64,000 nt of DNA from Siphonodentalium dalli (Eukaryota; Mollusca; Scaphopoda; Gadilida; Siphonodentaliidae): contig CP136066.1 in NCBI GenBank assembly GCA_032622095.1, positions 9,325,784-9,389,783 on the forward strand, written 5' to 3'. Below, piece after piece: positions 48,217 to 60,320 of this stretch. A program made the translations under genes and the position numbers. A model generated the notes under the pieces. It was not told the DNA's origin. It saw only the letters and a program-made list of their open reading frames with translations, and made no database searches. Positions within the stretch are counted from its first letter, which is position 1; every line of letters begins with the position of its first letter.

Positions 48217-48614
48217 TTAACCCTTTACCCAACAAACCGGCCAAAACCGGCCAAATAAAGCTTCAACAGCCTACAATATCTTCGGTCTGTCTCAATAGAA
48301 CCATACACATATGGATATCATTGGAACCGGCTCATTGACCACATTGTGATAGTTACAGTTAGCCCTGTGCCAATGCATTCTCTTATATATGCGAGTCGAC
48401 CATAGGTCGCCTCGCATATATAAGAGAATGCATTGGCCTAAAAAAATCTCTTTTTAACACTTTTTACCATTTGTTCTTACATTCTTTAACAATTTTATAA
48501 TTTTTAATGTGTTAAGCCAATGCATTCTCTTATATATGCGAGGCGACCTATGGTCGACTCGCATATATAAGAGAATGCATTGGCACAGGGCCCTTCTGTT
48601 GGGTAAAGGGTTAA
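48217..48614. mobile_element. piggyBac-type MITE with twin palindromes, copy 2
   Basis: The element spans 48221-48610 (390 bp) with TTAA at 48217-48220 and 48611-48614. The ends CCCTTTACCCAACA / TGTTGGGTAAAGGG are identical to copy 1. Palindromes lie at 48370-48436 and 48517-48583. It is shorter than copy 1 mainly in the AT-rich spacer. Better preserved than copy 1 within the palindromes. Confidence 0.92.
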
Positions 48615-49670
48615 CGGAAATACATTTTTGGTTTGAGTGGCGATTGCCTAGCAGATCCTTGGGGATATGATTCCATATGGCAGTGTAATGTCTTGTTCAC
48701 ATCAAATCGAACGAGAACAGCTATATATTCTAATCAGCGTCCATGAAACCTACACACAGACAGTTGCCCCGACCTGGGAGACACACATTACCATCATTGG
48801 CCCCCGTTACCCCCGCGTTAAGGAGGCCATTTCCGCTGTAATCTTCTCATAATGTATCCCTACTACCACATGCGGCACATGCGTCGTATAGATTATCCGT
48901 CACATTTTTTCGCGATAACGTCATTCCTATTAGACTTGGCTGCAAAACGTACCTATGATACGTCGTACATATTATTTGGATATGTCGATATTTCTCTCAT
49001 AATTACAATGATATGGACCTGTTGTATTTTTCTGCGTACGATGCTTCGCGATGTAACATTTCAGTCAGTAATTCGTAATGGGTTATCGGACTTTATCCTC
49101 GTGTCAGCCTATTACTAATGCAACTCAATTATGTGTGTTCGTTTGTGTGTTTGTTTGTTTGTCCGGCTATACGTATTAGTGACCAAACGGCTAGACCATC
49201 GGAGCTGATTAGTTTTATATAAGGGTAATTTTACCCGGATAATCTTACTAGCTACCTTCCGTTGACAACAGATGTCTTAAAATGATCTACTGAACTCCGC
49301 ATGGAAGCTTGCTAACACGTTACTGCGCATAAGCGAGCAGAACGCTCTTTATTCATACCATATCAGGAATATATCAACAGTGAACGCTCTTTATGCATAC
49401 CATATATGCAGGAAGATATCAACAGTTAACGCTCGTTGTTGTTAATATACAGAGGCCGCATTCAACGGCACATATTGCATCGAATAGCACAAGCTCTTTA
49501 TCCTTACCATACCACGACTCTCGTTGCCAGTTCTACGTTAGGTGCTCGAAGTTTGGATCATAGCAATGCGTATTAAAATGCAGAAAAAGTGTGGTGTACA
49601 AAGAAGTTCTTTGAAATTGAGTAAATGCATGCCAAGCTACTTCAAGTGGTTTCCAATCTCCATTACCCGA
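48615..49670. other. no gene recognised
   Basis: A ~58-bp degenerate repeat (GAACGCTCTTTATKCATACCA) occurs two to three times at 49330-49510. Small open frames at 48667-49118 have no recognisable content. Confidence 0.5.
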
Positions 49671-49678
49671 GCAACGCC

Positions 49679-49871
49679 GGGTACCCCAGCTTTCATGCCA
49701 TAATACACACGGGTACCCCAGCTATTATGTCATAATACACACGGATACCACAGCTTGTATGATATAATACACACGGGTACCCCATATATTATGCCATAAT
49801 ACCCACGGGTATCCCAGCTGTTATGCCATAATACCCACGGGTACCCAGCTATTATGCCATAATACACACGG
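49679..49871. repeat. 32-bp minisatellite, about 6 copies
   Basis: GGGTACCCCAGCTATTATGC plus CATAATACACAC, with starts 32 bp apart from 49679. Variation is mostly in the GCTATTATG part. Confidence 0.9.
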
Positions 49872-49879
49872 AAAATTTT

Positions 49880-50600
49880 GAACACTATACAAGAAAATCG
49901 CAAATCCTAGCATCTATAAACTGGCCTCAACTGAAGCTTTCTTAGTGTTGGAAATTTTAAACCTCATACTGCCCCTCAGGTTGGAAAATTCTCCAACTGA
50001 TGACCATTTCAGTCCACAAGTTTAACCAAATGTAGAAAATATTGTTTTCTTAAACTAATTATAGTAGCAATTTTGTGTATTGGCCACGGGGGAGGGACAC
50101 TGACACACCGGACCAACCATGGATTGGCCCGGTGTGCGAATATTTTGAAAATCGCTAAATCCTAGAATCTAGACTAGCCCCAAGCCTTCCTGGAGTTGGA
50201 AATTTCAAACTTGACGCCCCTACTTAGGTTGGAAAATGTCCAACTGATGGCAATTCCAATGACAATGTTGACCAAATGTATGACAATATTGTTTTCTTAA
50301 ATTAACTAGCAGTTTTTGACTGGCCACGGGGGAGGGATCAGGACACAATCTTTCCAAGTGTTGGAAATTTCCAACCTGTCAACCCCCCCCCCCCCCCCCC
50401 GAGGTTGTAAAATTTCCAACTGATGACCATTTCAGTCAAAATTGTGACCAAACAATAGGAAAATATGCAAATATTAGTCCAAAAAACAACTAATTACCCC
50501 CAACAAATTGTTTTTGCAGATATGAAATTTCCAACTGTTGAAAATGTTGTCCAAAGTTGGGGTGAGACTTCCCCCCAACTCCCCCCCCCCCCCTGTCGCC
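49880..50600 (+). repeat. dispersed repeat D, copy 1, internally duplicated
   Basis: Shared words GGCCACGGGGGAGGGA, AGTGTTGGAAATTT, TTGGAAAATKTCCAACTGAT and TATTGTTTTCTTAAAYTAA occur in two to three ~270-bp rounds. C tracts at 50383-50400 (18 C) and 50581-50593 (13 C). The order matches 56205-56585. Confidence 0.8.
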
Positions 50601-50749
50601 ACGTCTCTGACCACACACTCGATAAACATTGCAGTACTTGGGCTGGTGAATTGTTTGGAGGGAATTGCATTGCCACCAGAAAGAATTAGCTCTCTGTAGC
50701 CATAAATAACTTCTACATCGAATGCATGCAGTATGATTCAAGGGTTAGG

Positions 50750-51070
50750 CCGATGCCCAGGTAGGCAGCGGGTTCGTCGCGTTCGTCGCCCAGGCATCCC
50801 GGTGGATCAGCAGATGAGCCCACGAAGCCCGATGGATCGTCCGGTGTGACAAGAATCCCGATGGATCTTCCGCTGCCCATGAAGCCCGATGGTTCGTCCG
50901 CTGCCCAGGAAGCCAAATGGTTCGCCCGATGTGCTCAGGAAGCCAGGGGCTTCGTCCAATGCACAGGAAGCCCGAGGTTTCGTCCGGTGCGAATCGGGCA
51001 GATATTTATGCAATGTCCCGGGAAGCGGTTCGTCCGATGCGATTCGGGCGGCTGGATGGAGCATAAATCG
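50750..51070. repeat. degenerate GC-rich ~28-30 bp tandem repeat
   Basis: GAAGCCCGATGGTTCGTCCG with CTGCCCAG recurs about ten times with much variation. It stands out as GC-rich against AT-rich flanks. Frames on both strands stay open through it and are not taken as genes. Confidence 0.75.
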
Positions 51071-51650
51071 ATTCAATGCTCCGGGCAGTCTAAAGAGTCC
51101 TCACAGTCTGTTCATTTATAAAACCACTTATCCCACAATCCTTTGCGAAAACACACTCGATCCGGCTGCGTAAACAACTGAATTGAATCCGTGTTGATAC
51201 AAGTCCACTCGATGTGTTTTCTTTGTAAATTTGATCCAAACACGAGTGGTCTTCAAGTTGTGTTATTTCTTGCGATTTATTGTGGCAAATAAAGGGCGGT
51301 AATTCAATAATCTCGTCATCCATGTGCCAGACGATACGCGGCGTTTGTTATCCGGAAGCTTTCTATATTCTCTGTAATTGAGTTATCGGATCCCGATTTG
51401 ACTTGAAGAATTCCAATGGAAACAAGTCTAAGAGGGAGTCCCCGCATTAAGGTCGTCGGTGCATGAAGTTTAGTTAGGTCTTCAGTACATGGGTACTGCC
51501 GCTGTGCGGTTGCGACAGGAGTATAATGACCATGTCCCCTAAATTCTATGGCGGGGAAAGAACGCGCAAGTGGTTGATCTCACTTAACGTAGAAACCACG
51601 GACTCCCGAAAGCAACTGATAAACTCGCCTAATTACCCAAATGATACAAA
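51071..51650. other. no gene recognised
   Basis: Nothing definite in this stretch. Confidence 0.5.
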
Positions 51651-51654
51651 ATTA

Positions 51655-51956
51655 TAAAGAATGTAAGAAAAAAAGATAACATATGATAAAATTGTTAAAT
51701 AATGTAAGAACAAATGATAAAAAATGATAAATTTGTTAAAAACTATAAGAACAAAATGATACAAATTGTTATAGAATGTAATAACAAGTTATGAAAATGA
51801 CAACAATTGATAAAAAAAATGATACAAATATTTGTAGGCCAATGCATTCTCTTATATATGCGCGGCGAGCTATGGTCGACTCGTATATAAAAGAGAATCC
51901 ACTGACACAGGTATTTAATGTTGCGCCAGCACAGCCCCCGTCATGAAAGGGTTAAA
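51655..51956. mobile_element. degenerate half of a twin-palindrome MITE
   Basis: An AT-rich spacer (AATTGTTAAATAATGTAAGA-type words) is followed by one decayed palindrome (51839-51903) and CACAGG, then AAAGGGTTAA at 51947-51956. This corresponds to the right half of the piggyBac-type MITE; the left half is missing. Confidence 0.7.
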
Positions 51957-53095
51957 ATGTCTCAGGGGGAATCATGTACACAACCGCGATTATCGAGAGT
52001 CTGATCAGATCCCCCTAGCCGGACGGCTTATGTTGGCCTAATGTATCATGCACATCATAGCACGTCCAGTTGAGCCAGCCACATGTAGCCCTAGTTTGTT
52101 CTTTCGTTTCGCGTTTGACTTCCAGAACAAACGCGCCTTTGTAACATCCGACTGTATAAACCTCGGTTCGATAACAACCATCTATGTTGAGTGTGATTCC
52201 AACATAGCGTCCTATCTGAATCCGGTAACGAAGGCGCCATGGTAACGTCCTGTATATGAACCCCGGTGCGATAACATTCAACTATGTTACCAAACGTCAA
52301 TCAGCTGCACTCATTTGAATTGTAAATGAGGCATCTTCGCGTCATTTTCCCTATATTTTCAACAGTCTGGATCCTGAAATTACCTAACGGCGAATATTGC
52401 TCAATTTAAATTGCAAATGTGGAATTTCCTCGGGTTGGTTTTAATAATTCAATCGAATTATGTGCGTATTGGGGCTATTTGGCGGACACTATCTCAAATT
52501 TGCAAGCTTTCTCAAATCGTTTTTCTCGCTAGCTCTAAATTGCGTATTTACAAAAAAATACTTCGGCGTGATTAGCTGCTTTATAGAGCCTCCCATGTAC
52601 TGCAGTAGACGAAATGCCGTAGTGAATTATTCCATTTGTGTGAGGCAATTATAGTGGTCCGTGGGCCAAACAAGATATTTTTTCAAAGGTTTATACATAT
52701 CAAATTAAAGGTCATCATATGGCGCATCAGATTTTGCTTGTTGCCCATTTCAGAAAGTGTCCCAAAATAGATTGTTTCAGGGAAGACAACATCTTAACCC
52801 TAAAATAAAATGAAAATTTCCTTGAGTACAAGTGTCAGAGCATAAACACAATATTGCGGCTATAAACTGCACAATATATAGTTTATATTAATAAGAAATG
52901 ATCAAAAAATGACACGAGATACAAAACAATTTATGAGCTTGTTAGAAAACATTGCGATAAATATTTTGAAATCGCGAAAATTACTTGGATTTTGAAATGA
53001 AAGTGTCAATGACACTGTAGCTCAACTTGGAAAGGGAATAATTTAATATATTACAGTCAATGGAGCGATTAGGAATGTGGAAAGTTGAATGTCTA
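51957..53095. other. no gene recognised
   Basis: A ~105-bp duplication (CTGTATAWRAACC...GGTKCGATAACA) lies at 52140-52290. Otherwise no feature. Confidence 0.5.
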
Positions 53096-53099
53096 ATAC

Positions 53100-55352
53100 T
53101 AGTTTATAGACATGAAGAGAAAAGAAAAATCCAAGATGGCTGCTGGCGGCCATGTTCTCGGCCGAATGACCCCAAAATGAGTCGTTCCCATCTACATGTC
53201 ATCGTTAACATCAATGACAAATTTTATGACGATCAGACTCAAGGTACGACCTGTGGCCCGTGCTAATGGATTAAATTTTGAAATCCAAGATGGCCACTGG
53301 CGGCCATGATTTTTGTCCGAATGACCCCAAAATGACTTGTTCCCATTTACATTCCAATTTCAACAGCCATGAACATTTTTATGATGATCAGACTAATGGT
53401 ACGACCTGTAGCCCGTGGTAAAGGATTCAGTCATACAAAGAGTAAAATACAAGTTGGCCGCTGACGACCATGTTTTTTGGCCGAAGGACCCCAAAATGAC
53501 TCTTTCCCATCTACATGTCATTGTTAACATCCATGACAAATTTTATGATGATCAGACTAAAGGTACGACCTGCAGCCCGTGCTAAAGAATTTAGTCATAC
53601 AAAGAGTAAAATCCAAGATGGCTGCTGGCGGCCATATCTTTTGGCCGAATGACCCCAAAATTACTCGTTCCCATCTACATGTGATTATTAACATTCTTGA
53701 CAAATTATATGATGATCAGACTAAAAGTAGGACCTGTAGCCCGTGCTAAAGGATTTAGTCATGCAAAGAGTAAAATACAAGTCGGCTGCTGGCGGCCATG
53801 TTTTTGGGCCGAATGACCCCAAAATGACTCGTTCCCATCTACATGTCATTGTTAACATCAATGACAAAATTTATGATGATCAGACAAAAGGTACGACATG
53901 TAGCCCGTGCTAAAGGATTTAGTCATACAAAGAGTAAACTCCAAGATGGCTGCTGGTGGCCATGTTTTTCAGCCAAATGACCCCAAAATGATTCGTTTCC
54001 CATCTACATGTCAATATTAACATCCATGACAAATTTCATGATGATCAGACAAACAGTATGACCTGTGGCCCGTGCTAATGGATTCAATTTTGAAATCCAA
54101 GATGGCCGCTGGCGGCCATGTTTTTTGTCCGAATGACCCCAAAATGACTCGTTCCCATCTACATTCCAATATCAACAGCCATGACACATTTTATGATGAT
54201 CAGACTAAAGGTACGACCTGTAGCCCGTGCTAAAGGATTTAGTCATACAAAGAGTAAAATCCAAGATGGCTGCTGGCGGCCATGTTTTTTGGCCAAATGA
54301 CCCCAAAATGACTCATTCCCATCTACATGTGATTATTAACATTCTTGACGAATTTTATGATGATCAGACTAAAAGTAGGACCTGTAGCCCGTGCTAAAGG
54401 ATTTAGTCATGCAAAGAGTAAAATCCAAGACGGCTGCTGGCGGCCATGTTTTTTGGCCGAATGACCCCAAAATTACTCGTTCCCATCTACATGTCAATAT
54501 CAACAGCCATGACAAATTTTATGATGATCATATTAAAGGTGCGACCTGTAGCCCGTGCTAAAGGATTTAGTCATACAAAGAGTAAAATCCAAGATGGCTG
54601 CTGTCGGCCATGTTTTTCGGCCGAATGACCCCAAAATGACTCGTTCCAATCTACATGTTAACATCCATGACAAATTTCATGATGATCAGACGAACAGTGC
54701 GACCTGTGGCCCGTGCTAATGGATTGAATTTTGAAAACAAAGATGGCCACTGGCGGCCATGTTTTTTGTCCCAATGACCCCAAAATAACTCGTTCGCATC
54801 TACATTCCAATTTCAACAGCCATGACAAATTTCATGATTATCAGACTAAAGGTACGACCTGTAGCCCGTGCTAAAGGATTTAGTCATACAAAGAGTAAAA
54901 TCCAAGATGGCTGCTGGCGGCAATATTTTTTGCCCGAATAACCCAAAAATGACTTGTTCCCATCTGCATTTCATTGTTAACATCCATGACAAATGTTATG
55001 ATGATCTGACTAAAGGTACGACCTGTAGCCCGTGCTAAAGGATTTAGTCATGCAAAGAGTAAAATCGAAGATGGCTGCTGGCGGCCATGTTTTTTGGCCG
55101 AATGACCCCAAAATTACTCGTTCCCATCTACATGTCAATATTAACATCCATGACAAATTTCATGACGATCAGACGAACAGTACGGCCTGTAGCCCGTGCT
55201 AATGGATTGAATTTTGAAATCTAAGATGGCCGCTGGCGGCCATGTTTTTTTTCCGAATGACCCCAAAATGAATTGTTCCGATACAAATGTTGATGTCAAC
55301 AGCTATGACAAATTTCATAATGACCCGATCAAAGGTACGACCTGTAGCCTCT
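53100..55352 (+). repeat. 164-bp satellite array, 14 units
   Basis: Unit order: AGTAAAATCCAAGATGGCTG, CTGGCGGCCATGTTTTTTGG, CCGAATGACCCCAAAATGAC, TCGTTCCCATCTACATGTCA, TTGTTAACATCCATGACAAA, TTTTATGATGATCAGACTAA, AGGTACGACCTGTAGCCCGT, GCTAAAGGATTTAGTCATAC. AAGATGG starts are mostly 164 bp apart. A shorter unit type, with ATTGAATTTTGAAATCC in place of the TTTAGTCATAC part, precedes starts at 53286, 54099, 54740 and 55223. Units are roughly 85-95% alike. Confidence 0.95.
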
Positions 55353-55364
55353 AGTGTTGACGCC

Positions 55365-55398
55365 TTACGCACACACACACGCACACACGCACACATAC
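55365..55398. repeat. CA-rich microsatellite
   Basis: ACACACACACACGCACACAC-type run directly after the 164-bp array. Confidence 0.9.
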
Positions 55399-55579
55399 GT
55401 GTATAGGGGGGGGGTATCTGGGGTCTCTGACAAAATCATCACAAATGGGGACTACGAGATACGACTGTTATGGTCATTCTAGTCCGTTGTCCATTCGACA
55501 CATTGGTGTATGTCCTTATACCGCTGTCGAAAAGTTGATGCATTGACCATGGCGACAGTTCTAACATAATGCCCTAGAA

Positions 55580-56075
55580 TGGGGACATCTAAAGGGGACC
55601 TTGTAAACCGGAAGTGCGTGTGAAGGTAACTGGGGACGTGCGTTGGTGGTTTTGATATGTCACACGCAAGCATCCAATTGGGGACCTGTGTAAATCCTAT
55701 GTGTGTGAAGGTAACTGGGGACGTGCGTTGAAGGTTTTGATATATCACACACAAGCATCCAATTGGGGACCTTTGTAAATCCTATACATGTATGTGTGTG
55801 AAAGTAACTGGGGACGTGCGTTGACGGTTCACACACAATAATCCATGTGGGAACCTTTGTAAATTCTATGTGTGTGAATGTAACTGGGGGCGTGTCACGT
55901 GTGTTGATGGTTTTGATATATCACACACAAGCATCCATTTGGGGACCTTTGTAAATCCTGTGTGTGAATGTAACTGGGGACGTGCGTCGATGGTTTTGAT
56001 ATATCACGCACAAGCATCCATGTGGGGACCTTTGTAAATTAAATGTGTGTGAATGTAACTGGGGACTGCGTTTTA
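55580..56075. repeat. ~85-bp minisatellite, 6 copies
   Basis: GTGTGTGAAGGTAACTGGGG, ACGTGCGTTGATGGTTTTGA, TATATCACACACAAGCATCC, ATTTGGGGACCTTTGTAAAT. CTGGGG starts at 55630, 55715, 55808, 55884, 55974 and 56059, so unit length varies from 76 to 93 bp. Confidence 0.9.
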
Positions 56076-56204
56076 AAGTTGAAAACTACCTGACATTGCC
56101 CACCTTGTGAACTATTCAAACCCAGCATAAAATCATGGTTATGATCAGTCCAAACATATGACTAAAGTTTGAACATCAGATAATAATAGCTGAGAACCTG
56201 CTGT

Positions 56205-56585
56205 GAATTAAGTCATTATTGTTTTCTTAAATTAACTTGCAGTTTTTGACTGGCCACGGGGGAGGGACCAGGACACAAGTTTTCCCAGGTGTTGGAAATT
56301 TCTAACCTGTCAGCCACCCCTAAGGTACCGTATGAAACTTTCCAACTGATGATCATTTCAGTCCAACATTTTGACCAAAATAGGAAAATATACAAATATT
56401 GGTCCAAAAACAAATACCGGTAATCCCCCCCCCCCAATAAATTGTTTGAAAATCAGAATACAGGAACATTTTCAACCTACTGTTGGTGTGAAATCTCCAA
56501 CTTATGTTTTGGGAGGTATGAAATTTCCAACTGTTGAAAATTTTGACCTAAGTTGTGGGGGACGAGACACCCCCCCCCCCCAAAC
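56205..56585 (+). repeat. dispersed repeat D, copy 2
   Basis: GTTTTCTTAAATTAACTTGC, TGGCCACGGGGGAGGGACCA, GGTGTTGGAAATTT, CCAACTGATGATCATTTCAG and TATGAAATTTCCAACTGTTG match 50280-50600 in order. C tracts at 56425-56435 and 56570-56581. Confidence 0.82.
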
Positions 56586-56764
56586 CGCCCCTAGATTATC
56601 CCCGTTGAAGACGATCAATGCAATGGGCAGTGTAGAAATGGAAAATGTTACCCGAATGAAACGATGTGTGTGAACAGAAAGCATCACTTTAATGTTGAGA
56701 TGATGAAATCATCGATGAATTTGCAATTTCCTTTAATGAAAAAAAAACAATGATGAAATTGATT

Positions 56765-57019
56765 TACATATAAATGCCTAATTAATCGACTCCATAACCA
56801 CAGCAGAATTATGGATCATTTTCCAGGATTTAGTCGGAAATATGGCTTGTTGCCATTCATCCGAAAGCTTTGCCCGAGAAAAATGGCTTGTTGTCATTCA
56901 TCGGAAAGCTCTCCATACTTTCTGATGAATGGCAACAAGCCATATTTCCGACTAAATCCTGAAAATGACCCATAATTCTGCTGTGGTTATGGAGTCGATT
57001 AATTAGGGGCATTACTGTA
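56765..57019. mobile_element. palindromic TA-flanked MITE, copy 2
   Basis: 255 bp. Ends are TACATATAAATGCCTAATTA and TAATTAGGGGCATTACTGTA. Arms contain TCGACTCCATAACCACAGCA and GGAAATATGGCTTGTTGCCA with complements. The centre holds an extra ~40-bp partial duplication of the GGCTTGTTGYCATTCATC segment. Same family as 36241-36460. Confidence 0.88.
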
Positions 57020-57600
57020 TGCAGCTGAAAAGTGAATTGACTGAAATGTAATTACCTGTACAATGAATATGTGATGTGTCGCTTTTAATGAATTGGCAAT
57101 GTCAGCTGTATGTAAATGGTCACTGTGGTGGAGTTACGATACATGGCGATTACATGCCGTTCGGTTATGATACCGTTGTCTAGATATTTGCGGGTCGTCA
57201 CACCATACATTGAAGACAATTGTAATGTATGCCCATGAGGATATTGTTAAAGATCGGGTAAGTGTTGGCGATGGGTACTGCACGTCCATTAAAACCGCCA
57301 TAAACATAAATAATATTATAAACAGACTGTGTTCTTAACTTCTTATTCCAATAATAAATACATGTATCACTTTAATTCAGCATGTTGCTATGTTTGTACT
57401 CTGTGTTACATTGTATGTAAGCAAACGCCATCTTATGTAAACACACAGTACAATAAACATGTACCGGTATGTAGAGTATGCAATGAGCAAAACACTCAAC
57501 ACCGAGTAGACCCCCACTACATGTACATGTATATGAAATTATGAACTATTATTAGAAATGCCACTGTTATTTACAACATACCGCATTTACCGGTAAAGCT
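57020..57600. other. no gene recognised
   Basis: No feature beyond short frames of low weight. Confidence 0.5.
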
Positions 57601-57604
57601 AAAT

Positions 57605-58300
57605 CTCAGATTAAACAGATCTGGATGAAACACCCGAATCGATCTAGAATAGCCTGATAAATAAAAAACTACCTTGCATAAATCGCAAACCTTTTGCAAA
57701 TCGCAAACTACTTTGCAATAAACATATGCGTTTTAGTGTAATAGTTTTCGATTGATCACAAAGGTTTGCGATTTATCACAAAGGTTTGCGATTAATCGCA
57801 ATGGTTTGTGATTTATCGCAGATATATTTTTATGCATTGGCACTTATGGACTTGAACCGTATAAATAGAAATATGAATCAGACATCTTCCAACAGGTATG
57901 GGTAAACCACCAATCGATCAATAATAGCAAGGTTGGGCTTAAATAGACCAATCGTTCTTTGACATCCACCATGCACGTGGGATAAGAGAAGCAAACGTTG
58001 GCGATGAATCACAAAACAACTTTGCGAAAAATCACAAACACCTTTGCGATAACTCGCAAACCTTTACAATAAATCACAAACCTTTACTATAAATCACAAA
58101 CCATTACAATAAATCGCAGGTCTTAGACAGGTCTGAGTGAACAACCTATTAATCTAGAATTGCCTGGTCGGGCTAAAATAGACCGATCAGTCATTCACAG
58201 CCAGATGGATGAGTGATAAGGGGAGCAAAAACTTTGCAAAAAATCACAAACACCTTTGCGATAACTCAAAAACCTTTGTAAATATCGTGCGATAAGCAAA
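57605..58300. repeat. ~240-bp tandem triplication with inverted words
   Basis: ACAGGTCTGAGTGAACAACC, AATCTAGAATAGCCTGGTCG, GGCTAAAATAGACCGATC, GAGCAAA, AACTTTGCAAAAAATCACAA and CTTTGCGATAACTCGCAAAC recur in this order about three times (near 57615, 57890, 58130). The first copy also contains the TTTGCGATT word in the opposite orientation (57750-57825), so hairpins are possible. Confidence 0.75.
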
Positions 58301-58709
58301 ATACTCAACAATGGGGAGACCATTAACTTTGGTTAATTAAAACTGACACCATGTTGTATGGTAATGTATGCAGAATATCGCTATAGCGCTAACTAGTCCT
58401 CGCTACACGGTGATGTTGGATGGGGTACCATAATTATTATCACTCTCCCAACAAAATTGCCACGGTGTTCAGTGTTTTGCTTATCATACACTTCCAATGT
58501 ACTGTATCGGTATATGAAGAAATGCTAACACAAAGAGAGTTTAATGTATTTAATATACTGGTATGATAAAGTTTGGTACAACCATAGTTAAAAAATTATT
58601 CTCCATTCACATCTGTGTGTGAACATGTCAATGTCATTGCCTGATCACCAGAGCCATATAATGTAGAATTTCTGTAGACATTGTAATGGTCTACATGTAC
58701 ATGTATTTA

Positions 58710-59242
58710 TACAGCTAAGCTCTAAGTGACCCCCCCCCCTAACCACATTAGTCACCGATATTACCACGTTGTTGATGCTATTAACATTGATTAATCCTAC
58801 CATGGCCTACCTTCAGAACCATTTTAAAGTCAGCATTATAACCACCACATAGTGTATATTTCTGGCATGGCTTGATGCTGCCTTGGTACTAGTACATGTG
58901 TACTATTAGTTGCGAATGTCGGTCAGTGACCATTATTGAATGTTCCATTGAACAGTAAACAAATTATTAATTGAAATATTGTTTTGTGTATAGTTGACAT
59001 GGTGCATGGCGCTGATGAAAAGCTGGACTGGGTGTTTACAAGGTTGAAGTTGGCCATGTGAAAAATTAACGCGTAGTACAGTGGTCGCAAAATATTAATA
59101 GTACTGTAGAAAGATAATCTGTGGTTGCCACATACCGTATCAACCACTTGACTGTGGTTGTACAGCGGTCCATGGTATAACCGGTGTCATTAACGCCCTA
59201 CAACCTTGTTAAAGGGGGATGATTAATTAGAGCTTAGCTGTA
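58710..59242. mobile_element. TA-flanked inverted-repeat element, ~530 bp
   Basis: TACAGCTAAGCTCTAA at 58710-58725 is matched by its exact complement at 59227-59242. Inside each end is a C/G run (10 C at 58730-58739; GGGGG at 59215-59219). TA ends and CAGC/GCTG termini fit a Tc1/mariner-type MITE (inference). No coding frame. Confidence 0.8.
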
Positions 59243-60060
59243 GTACATTTACTAAAAGCTTGCGCTTGATTCAGTGATAACGTGTTTCCCAGAATTGGAT
59301 CCGTATCTCCGAGATTATCCGCCATTCCATAAATATACGGTATCAGAACAATATCACAGCGTCACAGGCGTTTCGATCAAATTTAAAGAATAGTAGACTC
59401 CGTAACTGGGCGACATGGCTCTCAAATCACGTTTCGATGACAATTGAAGAATATGATCCATCGTCCACAGGTACTTGTACGTTGTAGCCAACAATTTGTC
59501 ACTGACTCATGACTGATCTTTGACGTCATAACTCCGACTAATTTCTACATAATTGTACCGGTACATGTATATCTCGTAATCCTTGTCACTAGTGGTTGAC
59601 TCAAACTTGTGAGTTAATTAGGCAGTTTATAAATTTGTGAAACTTAGGTATCTGTCTTTTGTAATTCACAATAGTCAATACTGTCATGCATGTAAAATGT
59701 AACCCCGCTGCACTCAACGACATTTGAATCTGTCTCAGTTCACCGAAAATTGCTTTCTTCAGACTCTTGCAGAGGAGAATATCAATATTAGCGCCAGTTA
59801 ATTTTTCGGAGGTTATATATCATCTTGTCCCGTCAATGTAAAAACATAATCCACACAGTGCTAACAATATTCCAGGGCAATCTCACACGACTTCCCCGTC
59901 AAGAACATTTTGGGCTGAAGTTTGTTAGATAGTCCTAGATGGTCCTAATTGTTACTTTTATAGGAATTATAGCCGCCTATATTGTTTGAAGCACGCCATG
60001 GATCTTTGATGGCGTAAGCCATGGCACAAAGATCAAATGGATCTACTCAAGTGGGGACTC
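59243..60060. other. no gene recognised
   Basis: Nothing definite. GATCTTTG...CAAAGATC near 60001-60036 forms a small hairpin around GCCATGG words. Confidence 0.5.
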
Positions 60061-60116
60061 CGCCATGTTTTCGAATTCCGAGATCTTCACGCACATGCGC
60101 AGTTAACAGACTCAAA

Positions 60117-60128
60117 TGCGCATGCGCA
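60117..60128. promoter_or_regulatory. NRF-1-like palindromic site
   Basis: TGCGCATGCGCA is a perfect match to the known NRF-1 palindrome, with a second partial site (GCACATGCGCAG) at 60091-60102. No gene start is visible nearby, so function is unproven. Confidence 0.35.
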
Positions 60129-60291
60129 GAAACTTGACAGTGTGTGAATGAAAAATATTTCAGCGAGACACGCTCCCAGCGTGAAGACGGAATGTGAGGA
60201 TGTCTGACTGAAACCATATTTTGGGGACTAGTTAATTTTTATGTGTGCTCTGTTCCCAAGTCCCCATTTGTGAATTTCCAAGTGCCAGAAA

Positions 60292-60320
60292 AACTGGGGA
60301 CCTCATTGAGGTCCCCAGTT
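60292..60320. repeat. 29-bp near-perfect palindrome
   Basis: AACTGGGGACCTCA and its complement, separated by one T. GGGGAC/GTCCCC words recur nearby (60053, 60224, 60331, 60362, 61242) and in the 85-bp minisatellite, pointing to a dispersed family. Confidence 0.85.

Noticed and set aside
52015-52300. Overlapping minus-strand frames with similar peptides
   Set aside because: They come from a ~105-bp direct duplication and have no recognisable domain.
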